In this document: positions 36,398 to 47,024 of the stretch, piece by piece
How the letters are laid out: each line of letters starts with the position of its first letter
How positions within the stretch are numbered: position 1 is the first letter of the stretch
Assembly (NCBI GenBank): GCA_036268875.1
Contig: DATATI010000041.1
Location: 35,051-99,050, forward strand
DNA length: 64,000 nucleotides
Direction of reading: 5' to 3'
From: Polyangia bacterium
GTDB lineage: Bacteria > Myxococcota_A > Polyangia > Fen-1088
Notes under the pieces: generated by a model
Database searches by the model: none
What the model was told of the DNA's origin: nothing
What the model saw: only the letters and a program-made list of their open reading frames with translations
Translations under genes and position numbers: made by a program

Positions 36398-37807
36398 TCA
36401 ATCGATGGACAAAGGTAGCGTGCCGTCGGGGTCGTCCTCGCCTCCGCGCTTGGCCGACTTGGGCTTGGGTACGGGCAGCTGCGTTCCCGGGGTCACGGAC
36501 GGCGCGGGGCGGACAGCCGGTTTCATCCCCGTGGCCATCGGCGTGGCCGGTGCTTTGGCTGCCGGCGGGTGCGTGGCGGGCGGAGAATCCAGCGAGGTGA
36601 CGGGACGAATCGGGGCCCGGCGGGGCGGCGCCCCCACTGCGGCCGGTTCCAGGATCGGCACTTTTTCCTTCGCCACATGCGGACGGTCGGGGTGCTCGGC
36701 CGTCGCCGCCGCGCGGGCCTTCGGCTTGTCGGCGTCCTTGCTGGCGGGCGTCTTGATCGGCGCCGCGACGGATTTGGCTACCGCTTCGTGCACCGGATGT
36801 TTCGGTGCCGGCGGCGGTTCGATGATCGCCGGCGGGGCTTCGGTGGGCGCCGGCTTGGATTCGGGCGCCGGCGTGGATTCAGGCATCGGCACGGCGGCCA
36901 CTGCCGCGGGGGCCGGAGCTGGCGGCGCGACGGCCTGGTTTGGTGGTTCCTGCGCCGCGGCTGGCGCGGGCGCAGGCGTCGGTTCTTGCGCGGTCACGGG
37001 GGGCGTCGGCGTCGCGGCGACGGGTGGCGGAGTCTCGACGGGCGCGGGCGCGGCGGAAGGCGGCGGGGCCTGCGCCTCGGTCGGCGCCGGCTCCGAACTG
37101 CGGTAGCGCGCGTAGCCCCAGACCGCGGCCACGAACACCCCGACCACCGCCAGGCCCACGCCCACGCGCGCGTACGGGTTCGGCTTGAACTCCGGCTCGA
37201 ACTCGGTGTTGATGGGCTCGCTCTCGAAGAAGTGGCGCTCGCCGCCAGAGAACTCGCCGCTGACCGCCCGCTCGGCGATGACCCGCCCCGATTCGACCTG
37301 GGGCAGGCGGTCTCCGATGTGGCGATCGTGGCCCATCATCGTGCCGCGCGTGTCGCGTTCGATGGTGCCGCTGACGGCGTTGGTGGGGATGGTGGCGTCT
37401 GCTTCTCCTGCGACGGGCGCCACCACGCCGGCCAGCGTGCTGGTGGTCGACAGAGGGCCTGAACCGGGATGGCCGGTCAGCACCGGCGCGCCGATCCCGA
37501 ACAAGGTGGTCGAGCCGACGGCCGGCGCGGGCGCCGGTTTGACCGGCGGGCCCAGCGACATCCCCAGCAACGTGGCGTTGGTGACCGGCGCGCTGGTGGG
37601 AATCACCCCAGGCGGCGGCGTCTTCGGCGAGTCATCCAGCGAGCGCAGCTTCTTCAGGCTCTCGGCCACCTTGGCGCTGTCGACCACCGTCGGGCCCGAC
37701 AACATCTGGTGCTCGTCTTGGGCTGCCGACGGTGGAGGGGGCGTTTTTTCGCCCTCTTCCTCTTCCTCCTCGTCGTCGCCGATCCCTCTGAGGGTGGTCC
37801 CTGCCAT
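36398..37807 (-). CDS. Proline-rich single-pass membrane protein with repeated T-x-x-G motifs
   Basis: A 469-aa protein: an acidic start (DDEEEEEEGE), a low-complexity N-terminal region (about 20-210), a membrane helix at about 214-232, then a Pro/Ala-rich outer region (about 235-470). In the predicted cytoplasmic part, a T-[LM]-x-G motif recurs at Thr5 (TLRG), Thr79 (TLLG), Thr101 (TLFG), Thr124 (TLAG) and Thr156 (TMMG). The same motif occurs once in the PEGA kinase at 2688-5495. No enzymatic domain. It could be a scaffold or kinase substrate. Divergent from gshB. Confidence 0.75.
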   Translation of the reverse strand: MAGTTLRGIGDDEEEEEEGEKTPPPPSAAQDEHQMLSGPTVVDSAKVAESLKKLRSLDDSPKTPPPGVIPTSAPVTNATLLGMSLGPPVKPAPAPAVGSTTLFGIGAPVLTGHPGSGPLSTTSTLAGVVAPVAGEADATIPTNAVSGTIERDTRGTMMGHDRHIGDRLPQVESGRVIAERAVSGEFSGGERHFFESEPINTEFEPEFKPNPYARVGVGLAVVGVFVAAVWGYARYRSSEPAPTEAQAPPPSAAPAPVETPPPVAATPTPPVTAQEPTPAPAPAAAQEPPNQAVAPPAPAPAAVAAVPMPESTPAPESKPAPTEAPPAIIEPPPAPKHPVHEAVAKSVAAPIKTPASKDADKPKARAAATAEHPDRPHVAKEKVPILEPAAVGAPPRRAPIRPVTSLDSPPATHPPAAKAPATPMATGMKPAVRPAPSVTPGTQLPVPKPKSAKRGGEDDPDGTLPLSID

Positions 37808-37891
37808 GGCTTTCGAGAAATTTTAAACGAAATCTGCCGAGATTCCCAGCGTATACTGGCTTCCCAAAGGTTCTGGTTTCGACCACCTAGC

Positions 37892-38935
37892 ATGCGCCTT
37901 TGCTTTGTCGTCAACAACGTCCGCACGCAGCGGCCCACGTACACCACGCTGCACCTGGCTTTCTCGGCCCATCGCCGTGGTCACGACGTGGCGTTCGTAT
38001 CCGTCGACGCCTTGTCGCAAGGTGACACCGCGGACGTCATCGGCGACATCGTTCGGCCCAAACCCGGTCGACTGAAGGACGCCGCCGCCTATGCCAAGGC
38101 GCTGGCCGCGCGCGATGCCCCGCACGAGGACACCCGCCTGGGCGATTTCGATGTGGTGTTCCTGCGCAACAATCCGAACGCCGGCGCCAAGGACACCGAC
38201 AACTTCAACCCGGCCATCGATTTTGGGCGGCGGCTGAAGCAGTCGGGCGTGATGGTGGTGAACGATCCCGACGGCCTGCTGCGCGCCGGTTCGAAGATGT
38301 ACCTGGCCGGCTTTCCGGTCGAGCTGCGCCCGAAGACGTTGATCACCCGATCGATCGAACGCGTGCGGGCCTTTCTGCGCGAACTGGACGGCCCGGCGAT
38401 CATCAAACCGCTGGCCGGTTTTGGCGGGCAGAACGTCTTTTATGTCGGTCGCGGCCAGACCGCGAACCTGCAGCAGATGGTCTCCACCGTGCGCCGCGAT
38501 GGGTATTTGATCGTGCAGGAGTACCTGCCCGCCGTGACCAAGGGCGACAAGCGCGTCCTGTTGCTGGGCGGCAACCCGCTCGTGGTCGAGGACCACGTCG
38601 TCGCCTACAAGCGCATGCGGCCCAAGGACGACATTCGCAACAACATGCACGTTGGCGGTTCGCGGCGCCGCACCGATTTCTCCGACGGTGAACGCCGCAT
38701 CTGCGATCTTCTGCGCCCGCGCTTGATGGCCGACGGTCTTTACTTCGTGGGCGTCGACTTGGTGGGCGACAAGATCCTCGAGATCAACGTCTTCGCCCCT
38801 GGCGGCATTCACAACGTCAACGAGCTTTACAACATCGACGTCGGAGCCGCCGTCATCCGCGATCTGGAGCGGAAGGTCGAGCTGCGCGGCGTGTACCGGG
38901 CGGCTATCCCGTCTCACATCTTCATGCGCGCCTAA
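37892..38935 (+). CDS. gshB: Glutathione synthetase-like ATP-grasp enzyme
   Basis: A 347-aa ATP-grasp protein matching the GshB family, which joins gamma-glutamylcysteine and glycine with ATP. Segments: DFDVVFLRNNP, MVVNDPDGLLRAGSKMY, the ATP-grasp loop IIKPLAGFGGQNVFYV (about 170-185), YLIVQEYLP, and the metal-binding EINVFAPGGIHN near the C-terminus. The ATG at 37892 is chosen because the conserved N-terminal strand (MRLCFVVNN) begins there. No gshA is adjacent, so glutathione use is inferred only from this gene; a related ligase activity is possible. Confidence 0.85.
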   Translation: MRLCFVVNNVRTQRPTYTTLHLAFSAHRRGHDVAFVSVDALSQGDTADVIGDIVRPKPGRLKDAAAYAKALAARDAPHEDTRLGDFDVVFLRNNPNAGAKDTDNFNPAIDFGRRLKQSGVMVVNDPDGLLRAGSKMYLAGFPVELRPKTLITRSIERVRAFLRELDGPAIIKPLAGFGGQNVFYVGRGQTANLQQMVSTVRRDGYLIVQEYLPAVTKGDKRVLLLGGNPLVVEDHVVAYKRMRPKDDIRNNMHVGGSRRRTDFSDGERRICDLLRPRLMADGLYFVGVDLVGDKILEINVFAPGGIHNVNELYNIDVGAAVIRDLERKVELRGVYRAAIPSHIFMRA

Positions 38936-38954
38936 GCGTGGGACCAGCTCTCGC

Positions 38955-39431
38955 TCAGACCTGCAGGTGCAGCGGCAGGTTCTTCTCGATCGATTCGACA
39001 GCGCCGTCGGCCACCAGATGCCAGATATGCCGCAGCTGGGCCTCGATGACCGTGCCCTCGTCCTCGTCTTCCGCCTCTTCCTCTTCGTCTTCCTCTTCGT
39101 CTTCCTCTTCGGCGTCGACGTCCAGCTCTTCCTTCATCTCTTCCAGCACTTCAAGCAGAGCCTGGGAAGACGCCACTCGATAGTCGCCGACCGTCACCCG
39201 GCCGTCGAACTCCAGCGGCAGATAGATCTCCGCCCCGATGTCGTGGGCGTCCAGACGATCCAGAAACTCGGTCAGAGCCTCTTCCGACAGGCGGGCGGCG
39301 ATGGTGTGCGCGGAGTGTTCGTCGGTCTTGTGGAGGCCGGTGAGGCCCAGCTCCTCCAGCGAGCGAACCAGGGTCTTCATCTCGTCGTCGTCCAGACGGT
39401 GGGACAACGGCGCCAACTCGATCTCTGCCAT
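38955..39431 (-). CDS. Small acidic protein, unknown function
   Basis: A 158-aa protein, MAEIELAPLSHRL to the end. A first half with a predicted alpha/beta fold (LVRSLEELGL, EALTEFLDRLDAHDIGAEIYLP) is followed by a 25-residue run of Asp/Glu (about 102-124), encoded by a CTTCCTCTTCGT-type repeat on the plus strand. The C-terminal end is IWHLVADGAVESIEK. No known domain. Divergent from glnD with 74 bases between the starts, so a shared promoter region is likely. The upstream ribosome binding site is weak. Confidence 0.65.
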   Translation of the reverse strand: MAEIELAPLSHRLDDDEMKTLVRSLEELGLTGLHKTDEHSAHTIAARLSEEALTEFLDRLDAHDIGAEIYLPLEFDGRVTVGDYRVASSQALLEVLEEMKEELDVDAEEEDEEEDEEEEAEDEDEGTVIEAQLRHIWHLVADGAVESIEKNLPLHLQV

Positions 39432-39505
39432 GGGTGTTACCGTGCCGCAGGGGCCGACCGCCGTCAATGCAATGCGATCGCCGTCCTCTGTTAGATTGAG
39501 CGACG

Positions 39506-42166
39506 ATGAATCAGTCGATTGCCCAGCAATTCGCCGAGGCACGGGAGTGGGCTGGCAAGGCCGCGCGAATCGACACCGACGGCACCCGGATCGCGCGCGA
39601 TCTGGCCGCCGACGTCGACCGCATCTTGATGGCCAGCGCCGGTCCCGACGTCGCCAGATGCGACACGCCGGTGGCCATCCTGGCGACCGGCGGTTTCGGC
39701 CGCGGCGAGCTGGCCCCGTTTTCGGATCTGGATCTGCTGGTCCTTTGCGCCGAGCACCCGGGACGCGCCGCCCAGGCTCTGGCCGAGGCGATCTTGTATC
39801 CGCTGTGGGACGCCAAGGTCGACGCCGGCCACGCCGTGCGCGGCTACGATCAAGCGCTGTCCTTACCCGCCACTGACCTGGCCGCGGCGACGGCGCTGCT
39901 GGATGCCCGCTTTCTCATCGGCGATCGCGCGCTGGCCGACAAGTTCCTGGCCGAATTTCACAAGCGGGTGGCCGCCAGCGCGGCCGACGATTTCGTGGCC
40001 CGCCTGCGCGCCGAACAGAAAGCCCGCCACAGCCGGTTTGGCGACACCATTTTCTTGTTGGAGCCCGATCTGAAGAATGGCCCGGGCGGCATGCGCGATC
40101 TGTGCGTCGGGCGCTGGGCGGCGATGGCGCGCTTTGGCACCGGCGATCCGCGCGCGCTGCAGGCCAAGGGCGTGATGACCGAGCGGGTGGCCACGGCATT
40201 CGAGGCGGCGAACGCCTGGCTTTTGCGCACCCGCATCGCCATGCACAGCGCGGCCGGGCGCCGCCAGGATCAGCTGCGTTTCGCCGTGCAGGAAGCGGTG
40301 GCGCCCATCCTGTGCCCGAACGCGCGCGCCGGCGAGGGCGACATCCGCCCGGCGGTGGCGCCCGCCGTCGAGGCGCTGATGCACCAGTTCCATGCCCACG
40401 CCAAGTTGATTCGCCGCGAGACCGAGCGGCTGCTCCAGCGCGCCACCGCGCGCGAGGGCCAGCGCCGCGTCACCGTGCCGGTCGCCTTGGCGAACAGCGG
40501 CCCGCGCGATCCCAGCTTCGTCATTCGCGACGGCGCCCTGGAACCCGCCGACGAGACCGTCTTTCAGCGCAAGCCGTCGGAGATGATCCGCATCTTCGCC
40601 GCCGCCGTCGAGCTGGACCTGCCGCTGGCCCTGCGCACCCGCGAGCTCATCGGCGAGCAGGCCGCCGCGCACGGCGAAGCGCTGCGCGCCGATCCCGACG
40701 CCGGCCCGACCTTCGTGAAGTTCCTGGGCGATACGCGCGATCGGGCCAACCCGTCGCGCCTGGAACAGATGCAAGATCTCGGCGTGCTGGGCGCGCTCAT
40801 GCCCGAGTGGGAGCCCAGCACCGGCCGGGTGCAGCACGACATCTATCACGTGTACACCGTCGACCAGCACGCCCTTTATGCCGTCGGTCGCCTGCACGCC
40901 CTGGCCCGCGGCGATCACGCCGATGAATTTTCCGTCACCTCGGAGACGATTCAGGAGGTCCAGCGGCCCGTGGCCCTGGTGGTGGGCACCTTGCTGCACG
41001 ACGTGGGCAAACCGTACGGCAAGCCGCACAGCGAGATCGGCGCTGACCTCACCTTGAACATCGCCGCCCGGCTGGGGCTGGAGGAAGAAGACATTCGCCG
41101 CGCCGAGTTCCTGGTGCGCCAGCACCTGGTGATGGGCCAGATGTCGCAGCGGCGCGATCTGGATGATCAGGAGATGATCGCCGACTTCGCCAAGCTCTGC
41201 GGCGACGAGGAGAACCTGCGCGAGCTTTACTTGCTGACCTTCTGCGATCTGGCCTCGGTGGCGCCCGACAACCTGACCAGCTGGAAGGACACGCTGCTGC
41301 GCGAGCTTTACCAGCGCACCCTGAATTTCCTGCGCCGCGGGCCCGATCTCCTGGGCGCCGAGCGCGCCGAGACGGTGCAGCGCCGGCAAAAGCGCGCCGC
41401 ACGTCTTCTGGGCGAGGACGCCGACAGCCCGGAGCTAGCCGCGCTGTTCGCCGGCTTTCCCGATCGCTACTTCGCCGAGAACACCGCGCGCAAGATCGCC
41501 GCCCACGCGCGCCTGATGCGGGCGCGGCGCGGCCGGACCGAGGTGTCGATCATCGACGTCGCCCACGACACGCGCCTCGGCATGACGGAGATGGTGCTGC
41601 TGGCGCCGGACATGCCGGGCCTGCTGGCCGAGGTGGCGGGCGTTCTGCACGCCAACCGCCTGGACGTCGTCGACGCCGCCATCTACTCGCGCAAGGCCAC
41701 CACGCCGGGCGAGGACGCGTTGGCCCTGGACATCTTTCGCGTCCGCGACAGCGCCGGCAATCCCGTCACCGACGAGCACCGCTGGCAAAAGATCCGTGCC
41801 GATCTCGAATCGGTGGTGTCGGGGCGGGTGAAGGTCGAGACGTTGGTTGGTTCGCGCCCGCGCGCCGATTCAGTGGCTGCCTGGCACACGCCCGAGGTGC
41901 CGACCGAGCTGAAGATCGACAACCAGGTCAGCCGCAGCTTCACCGTCGTCGAGGTCATTTCCGAGGATCGCCCGGGCTTGCTGTACGCCATCACCCGCAC
42001 GCTGTTCGCCAGCGGCCTGGACATCCACCGCTCGAAGATCGCCACCGAGGCCAACCGCGCCGTCGACGTCTTTTACGTGCGCGACAAGGCCACCGGCGAG
42101 AAGATCACCGACGACACCCGCGCCAGCAAGCTGCGCCAGGCGCTGGGCGCGTCGCTGCCGCACTGA
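39506..42166 (+). CDS. glnD: [Protein-PII] uridylyltransferase GlnD
   Basis: Senses glutamine and uridylylates or deuridylylates PII to control nitrogen metabolism. The 886-aa protein has the full domain order. The nucleotidyltransferase (GGFGRGELAPFSDLDLLVL at 62-80, Asp74/Asp76) is followed by the GlnE-like helical region with LLEPDLKNGPGGMRDL. The HD domain has QHDIYHVYTVDQH and LLHDVGKPYG near 497. Two C-terminal ACT domains follow (about 692-765 and 810-880). Length and motifs match bifunctional GlnD. No glnB or amtB is nearby. The next gene starts 16 bases downstream. Confidence 0.96.
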   Translation: MNQSIAQQFAEAREWAGKAARIDTDGTRIARDLAADVDRILMASAGPDVARCDTPVAILATGGFGRGELAPFSDLDLLVLCAEHPGRAAQALAEAILYPLWDAKVDAGHAVRGYDQALSLPATDLAAATALLDARFLIGDRALADKFLAEFHKRVAASAADDFVARLRAEQKARHSRFGDTIFLLEPDLKNGPGGMRDLCVGRWAAMARFGTGDPRALQAKGVMTERVATAFEAANAWLLRTRIAMHSAAGRRQDQLRFAVQEAVAPILCPNARAGEGDIRPAVAPAVEALMHQFHAHAKLIRRETERLLQRATAREGQRRVTVPVALANSGPRDPSFVIRDGALEPADETVFQRKPSEMIRIFAAAVELDLPLALRTRELIGEQAAAHGEALRADPDAGPTFVKFLGDTRDRANPSRLEQMQDLGVLGALMPEWEPSTGRVQHDIYHVYTVDQHALYAVGRLHALARGDHADEFSVTSETIQEVQRPVALVVGTLLHDVGKPYGKPHSEIGADLTLNIAARLGLEEEDIRRAEFLVRQHLVMGQMSQRRDLDDQEMIADFAKLCGDEENLRELYLLTFCDLASVAPDNLTSWKDTLLRELYQRTLNFLRRGPDLLGAERAETVQRRQKRAARLLGEDADSPELAALFAGFPDRYFAENTARKIAAHARLMRARRGRTEVSIIDVAHDTRLGMTEMVLLAPDMPGLLAEVAGVLHANRLDVVDAAIYSRKATTPGEDALALDIFRVRDSAGNPVTDEHRWQKIRADLESVVSGRVKVETLVGSRPRADSVAAWHTPEVPTELKIDNQVSRSFTVVEVISEDRPGLLYAITRTLFASGLDIHRSKIATEANRAVDVFYVRDKATGEKITDDTRASKLRQALGASLPH

Positions 42167-42182
42167 CGTGTAGACTGCGCCG

Positions 42183-43250
42183 ATGATCGTTCTTCTCGCG
42201 CTGGTACTGCTGGGACCAATCGGTGAGGGCGCGCCTGGCGCGGGCGCGGGCAGCCCAGGGACGCCGCTGCTGGAAAAGGGGCAGCGGTTGTTTCAGCAAG
42301 GCGATCTGGCGGGCGCGCTGCGGGCATTCGACGCGGCGGCGGCGGCGGATCCCAAGGACGCGCGCGCGCCGTACCTGCGTGGTGTCGCGCTGGAAAAGAA
42401 AGGCGACGCCGCGGGCGCGCTGGCCGCTTATCGCGCGGCGGTGGCGCGCAAGCCCGATTTCGCCGAGGCGAACAACAACCTGGGCGCGTTGCTGCTGGCC
42501 AAGGGCGACGGGGCGGGTGCGGCGGCGGCGCTGGAAGCGGCGACCAAGGCGAGTCCGGAGTACGCTGAAGCGCAATACAACCTGGGCCTGGCCCGCGATG
42601 CGCTGGGCAAGCGCGCCGAGGCGGTGGTGGCATATCGCGCGGCGGTGCGGCTCAAGCCGAGTGACGGCAGTTATCGTCTGAATCTGGGCGCGGCGCTGCG
42701 GCGGGCGGGCGACATCGACGGCGCGGCGGCGGCGCTGAAAGATGCCACGCGCCTGTCGCCTAACGACGCGCTTGCCTTTGCCGATCTGGGAATGGTGCTG
42801 TCCGATCAGCGCGCCTTCGACGACGCCCAGCGCGCTCTCGAGCACGCCACGAAGCTGAATCCCAATCTGGCGCTGGCCTGGGATCGTCTGGGGCGGGTGG
42901 ATCTGAAGAAAGGCGACCCCGCGGGTGCGGTGCTGGCGGGCGAAAAGGCGCGCAAGCTGGACGCCACCAACAGCGCCTTCGCCGCCGACCTGTGTCGCGC
43001 GCTATTCGAGAGGCGCGAGGCGGCGCGCGCGGTGACGGAATGCAAGGCGGCGGTGCAGCTGGATCCGAAGAACGCGCTGGCGCGCTATGAGCTCGGCAAG
43101 GCGCTGGTGGCCAAGGGCGATTGCGCGGCGGCGCGCGCCGAGATGGAACGGTTCGCGGCTCTGCCTGGCGTCAAACCAGAGGCGAAAAACCAGGCCCAGG
43201 CCATCGTCGCCGCGTGCGGCGCCGGCGACGGCAAAGCCGCCGCGAAATAG
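42183..43250 (+). CDS. Secreted tetratricopeptide repeat protein
   Basis: A 355-aa protein with a short N-terminal signal (MIVLLALVLLG) and then eight or nine consecutive TPR units from about residue 30 to the end. The typical spacing of A/G-x-x-A-L/Y is clear, e.g. AEANNNLGALLLAKGDGAGAA and AEAQYNLGLARDALGKRAEA. TPRs mediate protein-protein interaction; the partner is unknown. It follows glnD by 16 bases and precedes guaB by 38, so it may be in either transcript. The Ala content is extreme even for this genome. Confidence 0.85.
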   Translation: MIVLLALVLLGPIGEGAPGAGAGSPGTPLLEKGQRLFQQGDLAGALRAFDAAAAADPKDARAPYLRGVALEKKGDAAGALAAYRAAVARKPDFAEANNNLGALLLAKGDGAGAAAALEAATKASPEYAEAQYNLGLARDALGKRAEAVVAYRAAVRLKPSDGSYRLNLGAALRRAGDIDGAAAALKDATRLSPNDALAFADLGMVLSDQRAFDDAQRALEHATKLNPNLALAWDRLGRVDLKKGDPAGAVLAGEKARKLDATNSAFAADLCRALFERREAARAVTECKAAVQLDPKNALARYELGKALVAKGDCAAARAEMERFAALPGVKPEAKNQAQAIVAACGAGDGKAAAK

Positions 43251-43279
43251 GAATTGCGAGGCGGTAGCACAGTCGCTAA

Positions 43280-44758
<1,479 letters not shown>

Positions 44759-44764
44759 CCCCGC

Positions 44765-46327
44765 GTGCGTCGCGACCTCATCCTGATCCTGGACTTCGGA
44801 GCTCAGTACACCCAGCTCATCGCGCGCCGGGTGCGCGAACAGAAGGTGTACTCGGAGATTCACCCGTTCAATATCCCGCTGGCGAAGATTCGCGAGCTGA
44901 ACCCGCGCGGGATCATCTTGTCGGGTGGACCGTCCTCCTCATACGATGAAGGCGCGCCGCGGGTCAGCGCCGAGCTTTATGACCTGGGCGTGCCGATCCT
45001 GGGCATCTGCTATGGCGTGCAGCTGACAGCGTTGCTCCTGGGCGGCAAGGTTGTGCCGGCCGATCGGCGCGAATACGGCCGCGCCACCATTCGGGTGAAA
45101 GAGGCGGGCGATCTTTTCCATGGCTTTTCCGCCGACGAAGACGTGCCGGTGTGGATGAGCCATGGCGATCGAATCGACAGTCTCCCCAGCGGATTCTCGG
45201 TGATCGCCGAAAGCGCCAACTGTCCTGTCGCCGCCGTCGCCGCTCCGGCGCGCAAATTCTGGGGCGTGCAATTTCACCCCGAGGTGGCGCACACCCCGCG
45301 CGGCGGCGAGATCCTGGCCAACTTTCTGTTTCGCATCTGCGGCTGCCAGCCCACCTGGACCATGGCCAGCTTCGTCGACGAAGCGGTGCGGTCGATCAAG
45401 GACAAGGTCGGTCCCACCGCCCGCGCCGTGTGCGGCCTTTCGGGCGGCGTCGATTCGTCGGTGGCGGCGGCGCTGGTGCTGCGTGCCATCGGCGAGCGGT
45501 TGACCTGCATCTTCGTAGACACCGGTTTGCAGCGCGCGGCCGAGGCGCAGCAGGTCGAGTCGCTGTTTCGCGATGCCTTCAAAGCTGATCTGCGCGTCGT
45601 CGACGCCACCGAAAGATTCATGCACGGCCTCCACGGCGTCACCGACCCGGAGGGCAAGCGCAAGTTCATCGGTCGCGAGTTCATCGCCGTCTTCGACGAA
45701 GAGGCCAAGCGGGTGGCAGCGGCCGGGGGCGCAGGGGCGTCGTTCCTGGTGCAAGGCACGCTGTACCCGGACGTCATCGAATCGGTGTCGCACAAGGGAC
45801 CGTCGGCGACCATCAAATCGCACCACAACGTCGGCGGCCTGCCCGAGCGGATGAATTTGAAATTGGTGGAGCCGCTGCGCGAGCTTTTCAAGGACGAAGT
45901 GCGGGCGCTGGGCGCAGAACTGGGCCTGCCTCGACATGTGCTGTGGCGCCAGCCGTTCCCGGGTCCGGGTCTGGCGGTGCGGATTCTCGGCGAGGTGACC
46001 AAAGAACGCTGCGATGTCTTGCGCGCCGCCGACATGATCATCGAACAGGAGATCCGCGCCGCTGGTTTGTATGAATCGATCTGGCAGTCGTTCGGGGTGC
46101 TGTTGCCGGTGCGCACGGTCGGCGTGATGGGCGACGAACGAACCTACGCCAACGTGCTGGCCCTGCGAGCCGTGCACTCGCGCGATGGGATGACCGCCGA
46201 CTGGGTGCCGCTGCCGTACGATCTGCTGGCCACCATTTCGTCGCGCGTCGTCAACGAGGTGAAGGGGATCAACCGCGTGGTCTATGACATCTCGTCCAAG
46301 CCTCCCGCCACCATCGAGTGGGAGTAG
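44765..46327 (+). CDS. guaA: GMP synthase (glutamine-hydrolysing)
   Basis: Aminates XMP to GMP using glutamine and ATP. The 520-aa protein has the class I glutamine amidotransferase domain (about 1-200; nucleophile Cys82 in GICYGVQ, and HPEV with the catalytic His/Glu), then the ATP-pyrophosphatase domain (PP-loop [12 protein letters not shown] near 225) and the dimerisation domain ending [11 protein letters not shown], the conserved GuaA terminus. The start is GTG, 6 bases after guaB. Confidence 0.98.
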   Translation: MRRDLILILDFGAQYTQLIARRVREQKVYSEIHPFNIPLAKIRELNPRGIILSGGPSSSYDEGAPRVSAELYDLGVPILGICYGVQLTALLLGGKVVPADRREYGRATIRVKEAGDLFHGFSADEDVPVWMSHGDRIDSLPSGFSVIAESANCPVAAVAAPARKFWGVQFHPEVAHTPRGGEILANFLFRICGCQPTWTMASFVDEAVRSIKDKVGPTARAVCGLSGGVDSSVAAALVLRAIGERLTCIFVDTGLQRAAEAQQVESLFRDAFKADLRVVDATERFMHGLHGVTDPEGKRKFIGREFIAVFDEEAKRVAAAGGAGASFLVQGTLYPDVIESVSHKGPSATIKSHHNVGGLPERMNLKLVEPLRELFKDEVRALGAELGLPRHVLWRQPFPGPGLAVRILGEVTKERCDVLRAADMIIEQEIRAAGLYESIWQSFGVLLPVRTVGVMGDERTYANVLALRAVHSRDGMTADWVPLPYDLLATISSRVVNEVKGINRVVYDISSKPPATIEWE

Positions 46328-46343
46328 GCGCGGCGCCGCGCGC

Positions 46344-47024
46344 GTGGCGGCGGTGCTGACGATGACGATCGTCGTCGCGGCGCCAGGCGCGGGCGGTGTC
46401 GGCCTGGCGGCGGCCGGAGCGGAGTCGCCGGCCGCGCTGGTGGACAAACGCGGTGGCGTGACCATCGATTGGGCGACCGGGACCGTGGCGGCGCAGGCGG
46501 GCGCGGCGGCCGACCTGCGGATGCCGTCGGCGGATCTGGCCCGGCCGGGTGCCGAGCGCCGCGCCCGCGCTTCCGCGCTGGAAAAGCTGCGCACCGCCTT
46601 GTCGACGCTGCCTCTCGGTGGCGATCGCACGCTGCCCTCCGACGCGGTCGAGCGGGCGCTGGCCAAGGCGCGTGTGGGGGCGCTGGACTATCAATCGAAC
46701 GGCGGTGTCCTGGTTCGCCTGGAGGTGCGGTTCGCCGACTGGCTGGCGCCAGCGTCGTCTCCGGTGGAATCGACGGAGACGCCGTCGGCCACCATCGTCG
46801 TGTCGAACAGCCACCTGGCGGCGTCGCCGGTGGCGAAGGTCGGCAAGCACGAAGTGATCGTCGGCGCAGCGACGTATCATCTGGGCATCCCGCCGGCATC
46901 GGTGCGCGCAATCAGCGCCCGGGCCGATCGCGCCGGCCGCCTGAGCATGCTCGGCGACGAGAAACTGGCCCAGAAGCTCGCCGGCGCGCTCGTGGTGATC
47001 TACGTTGAGAAGGTCAACCGATGA
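46344..47024 (+). CDS. LPP20-like secreted protein
   Basis: About 226 aa, with a hydrophobic signal (VAAVLTMTIVVAAPGAGG). The mature region VTIDWATGTVAAQAGAAADL followed by PGAERRARASALEKLRTAL matches the LPP20 pattern of a short strand, then a helix with repeated Ala/Arg. Later GALVVIYVEKV ends the fold. LPP20-like proteins include outer-membrane lipoproteins such as FlgP. The start is uncertain: GTG 46344 or ATG 46284, the latter overlapping guaA by 44 bases. Its stop overlaps the next gene (ATGA), indicating translational coupling. Confidence 0.7.
   Translation: MAAVLTMTIVVAAPGAGGVGLAAAGAESPAALVDKRGGVTIDWATGTVAAQAGAAADLRMPSADLARPGAERRARASALEKLRTALSTLPLGGDRTLPSDAVERALAKARVGALDYQSNGGVLVRLEVRFADWLAPASSPVESTETPSATIVVSNSHLAASPVAKVGKHEVIVGAATYHLGIPPASVRAISARADRAGRLSMLGDEKLAQKLAGALVVIYVEKVNR

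Noticed and set aside
37469..37891. N-terminal extension of the gshB frame
   Set aside because: The 141 extra codons are antisense to the proline-rich membrane protein and lack conservation; the GshB fold starts at 37892.
39863..41389. Long minus-strand frame over glnD
   Set aside because: glnD is unambiguous on the plus strand; the antisense frame has no family match.
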